A stretch of 64,000 nucleotides of DNA from Nonomuraea rhodomycinica (GTDB lineage Bacteria; Actinomycetota; Actinomycetes; Streptosporangiales; Streptosporangiaceae): positions 1,373,222 to 1,437,221 of the forward strand of contig NZ_JABWGO010000001.1 in assembly GCF_013363995.1 (NCBI RefSeq), read 5' to 3'. Both the position numbers and the translations under genes were made by a program. Under the pieces are notes generated by a model. The model worked only from the letters and a program-made list of their open reading frames with translations, ran no database searches and had not been told where the DNA came from. Shown piece by piece: positions 10,913 through 19,977 of the stretch; position 1 is the stretch's first letter, and each line of letters starts with the position of its first letter.

Positions 10913-13900
10913 GTGCGCGACAGAACGAAGGCGGCGGGGGTCCTGATCCTCGCCGCCGCGATACTCCCTTCCTCACCGGCCTCGGCCGCACCGGCCTCGG
11001 CCACGGCACCGGCCTTCTCACCGGTCTCCGCACCGGTGTCGGGCACCCGTACGGTGACGTTGATCACGGGTGACAGGGTCACCGTCACCGGCGGCCTCAC
11101 CGCGACGATCAGACCCGCCCCGGGACGCGAGGACGTCGCGTTCCGCACCGGGACGTCGGGCGGGCGGCTGAGCGTCGTGCCGTCCGACGTCGTCCCCCTG
11201 CTCGGGGCGGGCCGGCTGGACCCGCGCCTGTTCGAGGTGTCCACGCTGCTGGAGTACGGCTACGACGACCGGCGGGCGGCGCTGCCGCTCATCGTCACCG
11301 GCGCCGCCCGGCCGCGGACCCTGCGCGGCGGCGCGAACGCCAGGAGCCTGGCCGCGATCGGCGGCTACGCCGTCCAGCAGGACCGCAAGGACGCGGCCCG
11401 CTTCTGGCAGGACCTCAGGGCCGGACTGGGCGCGACGGGGCAGAGCGTGCGGGGCGGGAGCAAGGTCTGGCTGGACGGGCTCAACCCCCTCGCGCTCGAC
11501 ACCAGCGTCCCCCGGATCGGCGCGCCCGCCGCCTGGGCGCGCGGTCTCACCGGCGCGGGCGTCAAGGTCGCCGTGCTCGACAGCGGCGTCGACGCCACCC
11601 ATCCCGACCTGGCCGGCAAGGTGGCCGCGCGGGCCGACTTCACCGAGGAGCCCGACGAGCGGGACGTGGTCGGCCACGGTACCCACGTGGCCTCGACGAT
11701 CGCCGGCAGCGGGGCGGCCTCCGGCGGGAGGTACCGCGGCGTCGCCCCCGACGCGACCCTGCTCGACGGCAAGGTGTGCGCGTCGCGGTTCTGCTCCGAC
11801 TCGGCGATCCTGGCCGGCATGCAGTGGGCGGCCGAGCAGGGCGCCCAGGTGGTCAACCTGAGTCTGGGCCGGGCCGACACGCCGGAGGACGACCCGCTGG
11901 AGCAGGCCGTCCGGACGCTCACCGAGCGCTACGGCACGCTGTTCGTGGTGGCCGCGGGCAACGACGGCGCGGACCGGGCGGTCAGCTCCCCCGCGAGCTC
12001 CGACGCCGCGCTGGCCGTCGGAGCGGTGGACGGCGCGGACGCCCTGGCCCCCTTCTCCAACCGCGGGCCCCGCGTCGGCGACGGCGGTCTCAAGCCCGAC
12101 ATCACCGCGCCCGGCGTGGACATCACCGCCGCCCGGGGCAAGGACAGCCCGGGCACCGGCCCGTACGTCACCATGTCCGGCACCTCGATGGCCACCCCGC
12201 ACGTCGCCGGCACGGCGGCCCTGGTGGCGGGCGCCCACCCCGGCTGGAAGGCCGGCGAGCTCAAGGCCGCGCTGATGGCCTCGGCCAAGCCGGACCCGCG
12301 CACCGGCGTCTTCGGCCAGGGCGCCGGGCGGGTCGACGCCGACCACGCCACCACCCAGACCGTCACCGCGTGGCCCGCGGGCCTCGGCTACGGCGTGCAG
12401 TCCTGGCCGCACGGCGACGACCAGCCCGTCACGAGGACGCTGACCTACCGCAACCACGGCGACCGGCCGGTCACGCTCACCCTGGAGGCGCGGGCCGGCG
12501 CCGCGTTCACCGTGACGCCCCGCACCCTGACCGTGCCGGCGGGCGGCACGGCCGAGGCCACGGTCACGTCCGACACCCGCGCCGACGCGCCCGACGGGTT
12601 CACGGGCGGCCACGTCGTGGCCACCGGGCCGGACGGGCTGCCCGTCAGCACGCCGGTGGGCGTGGAGAAGGAGGTCGAGAGCTACGACCTGACCATCGAG
12701 CACACCGGCCGGAGCGGCGCGCCGACGGCCGACTTCGAGATGTCGCTCGCCCGGCTCGACGCCCCGCACCCGGTCGTCGTGGTGTTCGGCGGGACGGGCA
12801 CGCCCACCTCCACGTTCCGGCTGCCGAAGGGCACCTGGCTCGTGGACACCGCCGTCCTCGGCGCGGACGGGGTCACCCGGCTGGTGCACCCGGGCGTGGC
12901 CCTGGACCGGGACCGGACCGTCCGGGCCGACGCCCGGCTCGGCCGGCCGATCTCGATCCGGCCGCCCGCGTCCGACGCCACCCTGGCGGGTGCGCATGTC
13001 GTCTTCCAGACCCAGGGCCCCGGCGGCCAGGTGCTCAGTCGCGGCTGGATCGGCAAGCGGCTCGACCGGATCTTCACCGCCCAGCTCGGGCCCGACCGCG
13101 CCTACGACGGCGCCCTGACCCTGGTGACGGCGAGCTGGCTCGGCACCGACGCCTACCGGCTGGCCTGGGTCCGGCGCGGCGGCATGATCACCGGCTTCGA
13201 CCGGGCCGTGACGGACGAGGAGCTGGCCGTGGTCCGCAGGGACTACGCCCGGCACCTGCCGGACGCGGAGGCGGAGGCGGCGAGCGTGCCGTGGCCGCGC
13301 GACGGCGAGGTCTTCTCCGCCCGGTTCGCCGAGACGTTCGCCACGCCGTCCGTACGGACCGAGCACGTCAACACCGACGACGGCGTCCGCTGGCGGCACG
13401 TCCTGGACGAGTACGGCAAGGACGGCCGGCTCAACACCTTCCGCTCCGCCCCCACCCGCTACCCGGCGGGCCGCGTCACCGAGGAGCGCTGGAACCGCGG
13501 CGTCTTCGGCCCGTCACTGCCGTACGGGCGCGCGGACGGCGACGGCGTCTCCCGCACCGGCGACGAGATCACGGCGGACCTGTGGCTGTTCGGCGACGGG
13601 CGCGGCTCCACGGGCTGGTCCTCGCGGGCCACGGAGCACACCGCCCTCTACCGCGACGGCGGCCTGGTCGGCGAGGCGCCGTCGCTGGCCGCGCGGTTCG
13701 CGGTGCCCGCCGGGCAGGCGTCGTACCGGCTGCTCGCCGAGGCGGTGCGCGGCGAGCCCGCCACGCTGTCCACCCGCGTGTCGGCGGCGTGGACGTTCCG
13801 CTCGGGCCGCCCGGCGACCGCGGGCGAGCTCACGCGCCTGCCCGTGTCCGTGGTCACCTTCGCGCCCGCCCTCGACGCGGCGAACACCGCGCCGGCGGGC

Positions 13901-14158
13901 CGCCGCTTCACCGTGCCGGTCTCCGTGCGGGCCCTGCCGGGGAGCGGCGCCGGACGGAACCGCGAGCTGGCCGTGGAGGTCTCCTACGACGACGGCGCCA
14001 CCTGGGCCGCCGCCGAGTTCCGCCACGGGCGGGCCGTCCTGCGCCATCCGGCCGGGGACGGCTTCGTGTCGCTGCGGGCCAGGGCCGTGGACACCGCCGG
14101 CGACGCGGTCGAGCAGACCGTGATCCGCGCCTACCGCATCGCCGCTGCCGGACACTGA
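10913..14158 (+). CDS. Large secreted S8 family serine peptidase
   Basis: Secreted protease of 1081 aa. It has a Sec signal peptide (basic start, hydrophobic run LILAAAILP, cleavage around SPASA-AP) and then a propeptide-like segment beginning TRTVTLITGDRVTVT. The subtilase domain spans about residues 190-490: Asp in VAVLDSGVDATHPD, His in VGHGTHVASTIAG, Ser in SGTSMATPHVAG. About 580 residues of beta-rich C-terminal region follow, with the layout of large Streptomyces-type subtilases. The start is GTG 10913 with GGAG about 9 nt upstream. The stop codon lies inside a 21-bp tandem repeat. It would act on extracellular protein; the specific substrate is unknown. Confidence 0.92.
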   Translation: MRDRTKAAGVLILAAAILPSSPASAAPASATAPAFSPVSAPVSGTRTVTLITGDRVTVTGGLTATIRPAPGREDVAFRTGTSGGRLSVVPSDVVPLLGAGRLDPRLFEVSTLLEYGYDDRRAALPLIVTGAARPRTLRGGANARSLAAIGGYAVQQDRKDAARFWQDLRAGLGATGQSVRGGSKVWLDGLNPLALDTSVPRIGAPAAWARGLTGAGVKVAVLDSGVDATHPDLAGKVAARADFTEEPDERDVVGHGTHVASTIAGSGAASGGRYRGVAPDATLLDGKVCASRFCSDSAILAGMQWAAEQGAQVVNLSLGRADTPEDDPLEQAVRTLTERYGTLFVVAAGNDGADRAVSSPASSDAALAVGAVDGADALAPFSNRGPRVGDGGLKPDITAPGVDITAARGKDSPGTGPYVTMSGTSMATPHVAGTAALVAGAHPGWKAGELKAALMASAKPDPRTGVFGQGAGRVDADHATTQTVTAWPAGLGYGVQSWPHGDDQPVTRTLTYRNHGDRPVTLTLEARAGAAFTVTPRTLTVPAGGTAEATVTSDTRADAPDGFTGGHVVATGPDGLPVSTPVGVEKEVESYDLTIEHTGRSGAPTADFEMSLARLDAPHPVVVVFGGTGTPTSTFRLPKGTWLVDTAVLGADGVTRLVHPGVALDRDRTVRADARLGRPISIRPPASDATLAGAHVVFQTQGPGGQVLSRGWIGKRLDRIFTAQLGPDRAYDGALTLVTASWLGTDAYRLAWVRRGGMITGFDRAVTDEELAVVRRDYARHLPDAEAEAASVPWPRDGEVFSARFAETFATPSVRTEHVNTDDGVRWRHVLDEYGKDGRLNTFRSAPTRYPAGRVTEERWNRGVFGPSLPYGRADGDGVSRTGDEITADLWLFGDGRGSTGWSSRATEHTALYRDGGLVGEAPSLAARFAVPAGQASYRLLAEAVRGEPATLSTRVSAAWTFRSGRPATAGELTRLPVSVVTFAPALDAANTAPAGRRFTVPVSVRALPGSGAGRNRELAVEVSYDDGATWAAAEFRHGRAVLRHPAGDGFVSLRARAVDTAGDAVEQTVIRAYRIAAAGH

Positions 14159-14215
14159 CCGGCGCCCGCCGGGCACTGACCGGCGCCCGCCGGGCACTGA
14201 CCGAAGCCCGCCGGG
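14153..14215. repeat. Three tandem 21-bp repeats across the S8 peptidase stop codon
   Basis: Three head-to-tail copies of a 21-bp unit (CACTGACC followed by GGCGCCCGCCGGG). The first two are identical and the third has two changes. The TGA in the first copy is the stop of the upstream protease gene, so the repeat has grown from the gene end. Confidence 0.9.
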
Positions 14216-14239
14216 CCCCTTCCGCAGGAGGGGGCCCGG
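14211..14239 (+). terminator. Hairpin terminator after the S8 peptidase
   Basis: CCGGGCCCC (14211-14219) pairs perfectly with GGGGCCCGG (14231-14239) over an 11-nt loop. It lies between two convergent genes and may serve both strands. Confidence 0.65.
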
Positions 14240-14264
14240 CTCCCGGCGGGGAGCGGCGGCGGCG

Positions 14265-14924
14265 CTACGACGCCACGGGCGCCGGATCGGCGGCCAGGGC
14301 GAACGTCTCCACCAGCTCCGTGCAGGTGCCGTGCCCGCCCATCACGCACAGGGCCAGCGTGTCGTAGGTCGCGGTGAACTCCGCGGCCGGCGGCAGCGCC
14401 CCGTCCCCCGGCCGCCACGCCCGGTCCCGGAACCGCGTGATCGTGATGTGCGGGCGGAACAGCTCGCCCACCTCGTCGTAGCCGTACCGGTCGAGGTTGT
14501 CGCGGGCCGGCGGCGGGGCGGTGCGCCGGTGCTCGGCGAGCACCCGGCCGACCGGGTCGAGGCGGCGCAGCCCCGTGCGCAGCGGGGCGACGGCGGCGAT
14601 GACGTCCTCCTGCAGCCGGGTGACGGCGTCCGTCTTGACGTAGAACAGCTCGAACATGCCGTGCTCGTTGCCCGCGAACCGGTCGCCCGCCAGGTGGAGC
14701 GCGGGGGTGCGCGCGGCGATGCCGCGCAGCAGCCGGACCGCCTCGGCGCGATCGCCGGGCGTGAGGTTGGCCATGTACAGCGAGATGTGCGGATAGGGCC
14801 CGTCCTCGCGCAGGACGAACTCCGTGGGCGCCGGTTCGGCGCAGCTCCGGCTCAGGTCGGCGGATCGGGCGTTGACGTCCGGTGGCGGGAGGAGCACCAC
14901 GTCGTACACCGGGAGATCGTCCAT
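14265..14924 (-). CDS. 2H phosphoesterase / 2'-5' RNA ligase-like protein
   Basis: 219-residue cytosolic protein with the two HxT/S motifs of the 2H superfamily: PHISLY near residue 49 and RPHITITRF near residue 165. Members are cyclic phosphodiesterases or RNA 2'-5' ligases; the substrate here cannot be read from sequence. The start at 14924 (MDDLPVYD) is chosen over upstream codons because TACCAT lies exactly 7 nt before it, a leaderless arrangement, and no ribosome binding site is seen. It is convergent with the S8 protease and divergent from ppa. Confidence 0.75.
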   Translation of the reverse strand: MDDLPVYDVVLLPPPDVNARSADLSRSCAEPAPTEFVLREDGPYPHISLYMANLTPGDRAEAVRLLRGIAARTPALHLAGDRFAGNEHGMFELFYVKTDAVTRLQEDVIAAVAPLRTGLRRLDPVGRVLAEHRRTAPPPARDNLDRYGYDEVGELFRPHITITRFRDRAWRPGDGALPPAAEFTATYDTLALCVMGGHGTCTELVETFALAADPAPVAS

Positions 14925-14931
14925 ACCGCTC

Positions 14932-14937
14932 ATGGTA
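14932..14937 (-). promoter_or_regulatory. -10 box TACCAT, leaderless start of the 2H phosphoesterase
   Basis: On the minus strand TACCAT is followed by 7 nt and the ATG at 14924. This matches the TAnnnT-N6-8-start pattern seen at several other genes here. Confidence 0.5.
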
Positions 14938-15012
14938 GGGACCCCAGCCCTGATCCGCTCGCCCTCGCGGGGCCGACTTATCATGGGAGGAGCGCCGTAA
15001 GGGGGTGCCGGG

Positions 15013-15498
15013 ATGCGTGTCGACGTGGTCGTGGAGACGCCCGGGGGCTCGCGCAACAAGTACGAGATGGACCAGGCCAAGCAGCGGATCCGGCTGGACC
15101 GGCTGCTGTTCACCTCGACCGCCTACCCCTACGACTACGGCTACGTCACCCACACCCTGGCCGAGGACGGCGACCCGCTGGACGCCATGGTGCTCCTGGA
15201 CACGCCCACGTTCCCCGGGTGCGTGATCTGCGCGCGGCCGATCGCGGCGTTCTGGATGAATGACGAGCACGGCCCGGACGCGAAGATCCTCTGCGTCCCC
15301 GCCGGCGACCCGCGCGCCGACCACGTGCGCGACCTGGAGGACGTCCAGTGGTACGTGCTCAACGAGATCGGCCACTTCTTCGACGTCTACAAGGACCTGG
15401 AGCCCGGCAAGAGCACCAACACCCGGGGCTGGGAGCCCCGGGCGTGCGCCGAGGAGATCATCGACGAGGCGGTGCGCCGGGCCGGCGAGAACGGCTGA
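15013..15498 (+). CDS. ppa: Inorganic pyrophosphatase
   Basis: Cytosolic family I pyrophosphatase, 161 aa, full length. It hydrolyses pyrophosphate to two phosphates and so pulls biosynthetic reactions forward. The metal-binding signature DGDPLDAM is at about residue 52, with YPYDYGYV before it, DAKILCVP after it, and the lysine/tyrosine-rich C-terminal active-site residues in FFDVYKDLEPGK. The ATG at 15013 has a G-rich stretch (GGGGG) about 7 nt upstream. It is a single gene, divergent from the 2H phosphoesterase. Confidence 0.96.
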   Translation: MRVDVVVETPGGSRNKYEMDQAKQRIRLDRLLFTSTAYPYDYGYVTHTLAEDGDPLDAMVLLDTPTFPGCVICARPIAAFWMNDEHGPDAKILCVPAGDPRADHVRDLEDVQWYVLNEIGHFFDVYKDLEPGKSTNTRGWEPRACAEEIIDEAVRRAGENG

Positions 15499-15516
15499 CG
15501 CACCCCCGCGCCTCGG

Positions 15517-16308
15517 TCACACCAGGCTCTGGCCGCCGTCCACGGTGATCACCTGGCCGGTGACGTACGGGTTGGCCATGAGGAACAGCGCGGAGGCGGC
15601 GGCCTCCTCCGCCGTGCCGTACCTGCCGAGCAGCGTGCCGGCCCCGGCGGCGGCCATGGCGGCGTCGGTGGCCAGCCCCGAGGCGCCGCGCATCAGCGGC
15701 GTGTCCACGACGCCGTAGCGGACGGCGTTCACCCGCAGGCGGCGGGGGGCCAGCTCGACGGCGAGCGCCCGGGTGAAGGTCTCGACGCCGCCGATGGACG
15801 CGAGCGGCCCCGCCATGCCGGGCACGGGACGGATCACGTACGTGCCGGAGGTGAGCGTGAGCGTGCCGCCCTCCGGGAGCCGCGCGGCGGCCAGCCGGGC
15901 GGCGGTGAAGGCGCCCACGACGCGCTCCTCGAAGGCCGCGCGCAGGTCGCCGGCCGACACGTCCGTGACGGGCCCCGCGCCGGTGAGGCCGCCGCTGGTC
16001 ACGAGCACGTGGTCCACGGAGCCGGCCAGGTCGAACGCCTCCGCGAGCGCCGCCTCGTCGGCACCGTCGGCGGCCACGCCCAGCACGTCCGTGCCCGCGT
16101 CCGGGTTCTCGTCGCGGACCCGGGCGACGGCGGCGGCCAGCCGCCCGGGGTCGCGGCCGACCAGCACCACCCGGCCGCCGAGGCGGCGCAGCAGGGTCGC
16201 GGCGGCCAGGCCGATCCCCGAGGTGCCGCCCACGATCACGGCGGTCGAGCCGGCCAGCCCGTCGGGCAGGGGTGAACGCACGGGAATGGCGGTGACAGCA
16301 GACATCAT
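15517..16308 (-). CDS. Atypical SDR-family protein lacking the catalytic Tyr and Lys
   Basis: 263-residue short-chain dehydrogenase fold. The cofactor loop VGGTSGIGLA and the C-terminal VNAVRYGVVDTPL are normal. The catalytic segment that should read YxxxK is GPLASIGGVETF: aligned to YSASKGAVEAF, Tyr becomes Pro and Lys becomes Ile. The serine strand (LTSGTY) is kept. It may therefore bind NAD(P) without classical SDR chemistry, or use another residue. There are two adjacent ATGs (16308 and 16305) with AGAGGG upstream. It is divergent from a TetR gene with two operator copies between them, so it is the likely target of that regulator. Confidence 0.8.
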   Translation of the reverse strand: MMSAVTAIPVRSPLPDGLAGSTAVIVGGTSGIGLAAATLLRRLGGRVVLVGRDPGRLAAAVARVRDENPDAGTDVLGVAADGADEAALAEAFDLAGSVDHVLVTSGGLTGAGPVTDVSAGDLRAAFEERVVGAFTAARLAAARLPEGGTLTLTSGTYVIRPVPGMAGPLASIGGVETFTRALAVELAPRRLRVNAVRYGVVDTPLMRGASGLATDAAMAAAGAGTLLGRYGTAEEAAASALFLMANPYVTGQVITVDGGQSLV

Positions 16309-16325
16309 CAGGCCCTCTCAGCAAG

Positions 16326-16345
16326 TAAACCATCCGGTTGGTTTA
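16326..16345. promoter_or_regulatory. TetR operator O1
   Basis: TAAACCATCCGGTTGGTTTA: arms TAAACCA and TGGTTTA around a 6-bp centre, 18 nt upstream of the SDR start. Confidence 0.7.
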
Positions 16346-16368
16346 GATTCTGCGCACACCGCCGCGCT

Positions 16369-16388
16369 CAAGTCAACTGGATGGTTTA
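16369..16388. promoter_or_regulatory. TetR operator O2 (one half well conserved)
   Basis: The right half (ACTGGATGGTTTA) repeats O1's complementary-strand half with one change; the left half is degenerate. It ends 9 nt before the tetR start codon, so binding should repress tetR itself. Confidence 0.55.
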
Positions 16389-16397
16389 ATTCAGGGC

Positions 16398-17015
16398 ATG
16401 AGCTACGACGCGGAGGCCACCCGGCGGCGCATCTTCGACGCCGCCACCGACGAGTTCGCCGCCCACGGCCTGGCCGGGGCGCGGGTCGAGCGGATCGCCG
16501 CCACCGCCAAGGCCAACAAGCAGGCCATCTACCTCTACTTCGGCGGCAAGGAGAAGTTGTTCGGCGCGGTCGTGCGCGCCAAGGTGGACGAGGTGTGCCA
16601 CAGCAGCTCGATCGACCCGAACGCGCTGGGCGAGTCCGTCGGGCAGCTCTTCGACTGGTACCAGGAGCATCCGGAGCTGATCCGGCTGCTGCTGTGGGAG
16701 GCGCTGGAGAGCGGGCCGGGAGCGGTGCTGGGCGAGGACGAGCGGCGCGCCGCGTACCGGGACAACGTGCGCGAGCTGGTCGGCGCGGGCGTCGCCGCCG
16801 ACCTGGCCGAGCCGGCGCGCACCCGCGCGGCCCAGGACTGGATGTTCACGCTGCTCGGCCTGGTGGCGTGGAACTTCGCGGTGCCGCAGCTCTGCCGCCT
16901 GGTCCTGGACGAGGACGACGAGCGGACGGCCCTGGCCCGCCGCCGCTCGGCCGTGGTCGACGCCGTCCGCGCCCTGGCCGCGCGGCGACAGGAGGAGACG
17001 TCCGGGCAGGGGTGA
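16398..17015 (+). CDS. TetR/AcrR family transcriptional regulator
   Basis: 205 aa. The N-terminal helix-turn-helix covers about residues 8-55 (ATRRRIFDAATDEFAAHG, then ANKQAIYLYFGGKEKLF). The C-terminal ligand domain is not assignable. It very likely represses itself and the divergent atypical SDR through the two TAAACCA-type sites in the 89-nt shared region. The inducer is unknown. Confidence 0.93.
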   Translation: MSYDAEATRRRIFDAATDEFAAHGLAGARVERIAATAKANKQAIYLYFGGKEKLFGAVVRAKVDEVCHSSSIDPNALGESVGQLFDWYQEHPELIRLLLWEALESGPGAVLGEDERRAAYRDNVRELVGAGVAADLAEPARTRAAQDWMFTLLGLVAWNFAVPQLCRLVLDEDDERTALARRRSAVVDAVRALAARRQEETSGQG

Positions 17016-17161
17016 GGCGCGCCTCAGGGTCGCCCCAGGGTCGCCCGGGGGCCGTCCCCGATGTCCGGGCGGAGACCGCCCGCCTACGCTGCCGCTGGGA
17101 CCGATGTTCGGGGACGGCCCCACCTCATGCCGCACCTGTCTCGCGCGCCCGTGGAGGCCCG

Positions 17162-18136
17162 ATGAAGGCGATCGTCCAGGACCGTTACGGCCCGCCCGCC
17201 GTCCTCGAGCTGAGGGAGGTGGACAAGCCGTCGCCCGCCGCCGACGAGGTGCTGGTGCGGGTCCACGCCGCCTCGGTCAACGCCTACGACTGGCACTTCA
17301 TGCGCGGCCACCCGTACGTGCCGCGCGTGGTCATGGGGCTGCGCGGACCCAGGATGCCGATCCGGGGCAGGGACTTCGCCGGGCGGGTGGAGGCCGTCGG
17401 CCGCGAGGTGACGCGGCTGCGTCCCGGTGACGAGGTGTACGGGGAGGCCGACGGGACGTTCGCCGAGTACGTGTGCGCCCGCGCCGGCGCGGTGGACCTC
17501 AAGCCGGCCAACCTGACGTTCGAGCAGGCGGCGGCGATGCCGCTGGCGGCCAACACCGCGCTGCTGGGCCTGCGCGACGCCGGACGGGTCCGGCCGGGGC
17601 AGAAGGTGCTCATCAACGGCGCGTCGGGCGGCGTGGGGACCTTCGCCGTCCAGGTCGCGGCGGCGCTCGGGGCCGAGGTGACCGCCGTGTGCCGGGCCCG
17701 CAACGCCGACCTGGCCAGGTCGCTCGGCGCGGAGCACGTGATCGACTACACCCGCGAGGACTTCACCCGGACGGGGCGGCGCTACGACGTCGTCTTCGAC
17801 GGAGTGGCGACCCGCGGACTGTCCGACCTGCGCCGCGCGGTGACCCCGACGGGGACGCTCCTGCTGGCCGGCGGGGGCGAGCCGGGCGGCGTCCTCGGGG
17901 CGATGGGGCTGCTCTTCAAGGCGATGGCGGTCAGGCCGTTCGTCCGCCAGCGGCTCGTGCCGGTCATGGGGCCCGCGCCGCGCTGGGAGAACCTCGCCGC
18001 GCTGCGGGAGCTCGCCGAGGCCGGGAAGGTCACGCCGGTGATCGAGCGCTCGTACCCGCTGAACGAGGCGCCCGCCGCGATCCGGCACATGGAGGTCGAG
18101 CACGCCCGCGCCAAGCTGGTCATCACCGTCGCGTGA
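17162..18136 (+). CDS. NAD(P)-dependent quinone-oxidoreductase-like alcohol dehydrogenase
   Basis: 324-residue medium-chain dehydrogenase without zinc ligands. The N-terminal GroES-like half (MKAIVQDRYGPPAVLEL, SVNAYDWHFMRG, GRDFAGRVEAVG) is followed by a Rossmann domain with NGASGGVGTFAVQVA at about residue 155. It has the form of zeta-crystallin/QOR enzymes that reduce quinones or enones with NADPH. ATG 17162 has GGAGG 6 nt upstream. It follows tetR by 146 nt and could be an independent transcript. Substrate unknown. Confidence 0.88.
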   Translation: MKAIVQDRYGPPAVLELREVDKPSPAADEVLVRVHAASVNAYDWHFMRGHPYVPRVVMGLRGPRMPIRGRDFAGRVEAVGREVTRLRPGDEVYGEADGTFAEYVCARAGAVDLKPANLTFEQAAAMPLAANTALLGLRDAGRVRPGQKVLINGASGGVGTFAVQVAAALGAEVTAVCRARNADLARSLGAEHVIDYTREDFTRTGRRYDVVFDGVATRGLSDLRRAVTPTGTLLLAGGGEPGGVLGAMGLLFKAMAVRPFVRQRLVPVMGPAPRWENLAALRELAEAGKVTPVIERSYPLNEAPAAIRHMEVEHARAKLVITVA

Positions 18137-18205
18137 CGCCCGGCGGGCCCGGGCGGGCGCGGGCCGGGTGAGCGCGGCCAGGCGGCGGGCGCGGGCGCGG
18201 GCCGG

Positions 18206-19156
18206 TCAGGCGTCCACGGGGCGGCGGTCGGCGTCGGGCACCCACCGCAGCGGGTCGGCGGGCGCGGGGAGCCGGGGGCCGCGGCCCAGCCGCCGCAGCA
18301 GCGTGCGCAGCGGGGGCGGGGGATCGCGGCGCCGCCACACGATCCACCAGGGCATGAGGATCTCCGGCTCGACGATCGGGACGCGGCGCAGCCCGCTGCC
18401 TCCCGCGTCGATGCTCCGCTCCCCCAGCCCCACCGCGGCCTTCTCGCGCAGGAACAGCTCGACCAGGTGCCACTGCCCGATGGCCGGCTCGGTGAAGCGG
18501 AGCGGGAGGCCGAACCGCTCGCACAGGCGCGTCAGGTAACCGCGCCACTCCTCGGCCCCCGCCGGGTCCGGCATGGCGATCCCGTGCTCCCTCAGGTCGG
18601 CGGGCCGCAGCGCCTCCCGGCCGGTCAGGAGGTGGTCGGCGGGCACGAACGCGTCCAGCGGCTCCAGCCGTACGAGCCGGCAGGCGAGCTCGGCCGGCCA
18701 GGGCCGCGGCGTGTCGTGCACCCGGCCGAACGCGGCGTCGATCTCCCCGCGCCGCAGGGCGGGCAGCGCCGCGGACAGCCCCTGCCGCATGCTCAGCTCG
18801 ATCCGCAGGGGCGGCTCGGCCGCCGCGCTCGCCTCGCGGAGCATCCGCAACGGGGTGAACCGCTCGTCGTAGACGTCCACGCGCAGCGGCTCGCCGCCCG
18901 TCCGCACGGAGTCCACGGCCCGGTCGAACGCGGACACGGCCTCCACGGCCCGCGGCAGGAACCGGCGCCCGGCCGCGGTCAGCTCCACGCTGCGCGTGGT
19001 CCGCTCGAACAGCCGCGTCCCGAGCGCGTCCTCCAGCCTGCGGATCCGCTTCGACAGCGCCTGCTGGCTGAGGTGCAGCCGCACGGCGGCCCGCCCGAAG
19101 TGCAGCTCCTCGGCGGCGACGGCGAACGCCCGGAGGCCATGGATGTCCACGTCCAT
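18206..19156 (-). CDS. LysR family transcriptional regulator
   Basis: 316 aa. The N-terminal winged HTH is clear (LRAFAVAAEELHFGRAA, LSQQALSKRIRRLEDALG, TRLFERTTRSVELTAAG). The C-terminal effector domain starts near residue 90. Start 19156 (MDVDIHG) is preferred to GTG 19183 because the latter falls inside a palindrome likely to be the regulator's own site. It is divergent from the MBL-fold hydrolase gene, the classical LysR layout, so that hydrolase is the probable target. Confidence 0.92.
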   Translation of the reverse strand: MDVDIHGLRAFAVAAEELHFGRAAVRLHLSQQALSKRIRRLEDALGTRLFERTTRSVELTAAGRRFLPRAVEAVSAFDRAVDSVRTGGEPLRVDVYDERFTPLRMLREASAAAEPPLRIELSMRQGLSAALPALRRGEIDAAFGRVHDTPRPWPAELACRLVRLEPLDAFVPADHLLTGREALRPADLREHGIAMPDPAGAEEWRGYLTRLCERFGLPLRFTEPAIGQWHLVELFLREKAAVGLGERSIDAGGSGLRRVPIVEPEILMPWWIVWRRRDPPPPLRTLLRRLGRGPRLPAPADPLRWVPDADRRPVDA

Positions 19157-19174
19157 GGCGGACGAGCCTGGACC

Positions 19175-19191
19175 GACAACCACCGGTTGTC
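19175..19191. promoter_or_regulatory. LysR-type palindrome between lysR and the MBL hydrolase
   Basis: GACAACC-ACC-GGTTGTC, a perfect 7-bp inverted repeat in the 118-nt divergent region. Its position fits an autoregulatory LysR binding site. Confidence 0.55.
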
Positions 19192-19274
19192 AATGCGGGC
19201 GCGACCGCTGTTGGACGGCCCGGCCGGCGAGCCGCTTCGCTGGGAACCCGGTCATGCGTGAGAGAGGACAGGGC

Positions 19275-19967
19275 ATGGACATCGTGGGGATCCGCCCGGA
19301 GCTGCACATGGTGGTGCTGGAGTTCGGGCAGATGTACGTGTGGGACGACGGGGGCGCGCTGACGCTCGTCGACACCGGCATCGCCACCTCAGGGCCGGAC
19401 ATCGCCGAGGCGCTGCGCCGGCTCGGCCGCCGTACGGACGAGGTGCGGCAGGTCGTGCTCACCCACTTCCACGAGGATCACTGCGGCGCGGCGGCCGAGA
19501 TCGCGGGCTGGGGCGAGGTGACCGTGATGGCGCACCGGCGGGAGGCCCCGGTGATCCGCGGGGACGTGCCCGGCCCGCCGCCCGCGTTCACCGACGAGGA
19601 GCGCGCCCTGCACCGCCACTTGGGCGCCCACCTGCTGCCGCCCGCGCCGCCCTGCCGCGTGGACCGCGAACTGGAGGACGGGAACGTGATCGACTTCGGC
19701 GGCGGCGCCCGCGTGGTCGCCACGCCCGGCCACACCGACGGGAGCGTCGCCGTCCACCTGCCCGGCCCGGGGGTGCTGTTCACCGGGGACACCGTGGCGC
19801 ACGTCGGCGGACAGGTGATGCCCGGGGTGTTCAACCTGGACCGCGCCGCGACGCTGCGCTCGTTCGCCCGGCTGGCGCGGCTCGACGTGCAGGTCGCCTG
19901 CGTCGGGCACGGCGAGCCGATCACGGACGCGGGCGCCGCCCTGGCCGCCGCCGCGGCCGCCCTCTGA
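19275..19967 (+). CDS. MBL-fold metallo-hydrolase
   Basis: 230-residue metallo-beta-lactamase-fold enzyme. The dinuclear zinc ligands are all readable: THFHEDHCG near residue 70 (HxHxDH), TPGHTDGS near 155, FTGDT near 172, and GHGEP near 215. The class includes lactonases, thioesterases and glyoxalase II-like hydrolases, and sequence alone does not choose among them. GAGAGGA lies 7-8 nt before ATG 19275. It is divergent from lysR and probably controlled by it. Confidence 0.88.
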   Translation: MDIVGIRPELHMVVLEFGQMYVWDDGGALTLVDTGIATSGPDIAEALRRLGRRTDEVRQVVLTHFHEDHCGAAAEIAGWGEVTVMAHRREAPVIRGDVPGPPPAFTDEERALHRHLGAHLLPPAPPCRVDRELEDGNVIDFGGGARVVATPGHTDGSVAVHLPGPGVLFTGDTVAHVGGQVMPGVFNLDRAATLRSFARLARLDVQVACVGHGEPITDAGAALAAAAAAL

Positions 19968-19977
19968 CCGGCCCTGG

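Noticed and set aside
11018..13399. 793-codon minus-strand open frame opposite the S8 peptidase
   Set aside because: No domains visible; the plus strand holds the protease triad.
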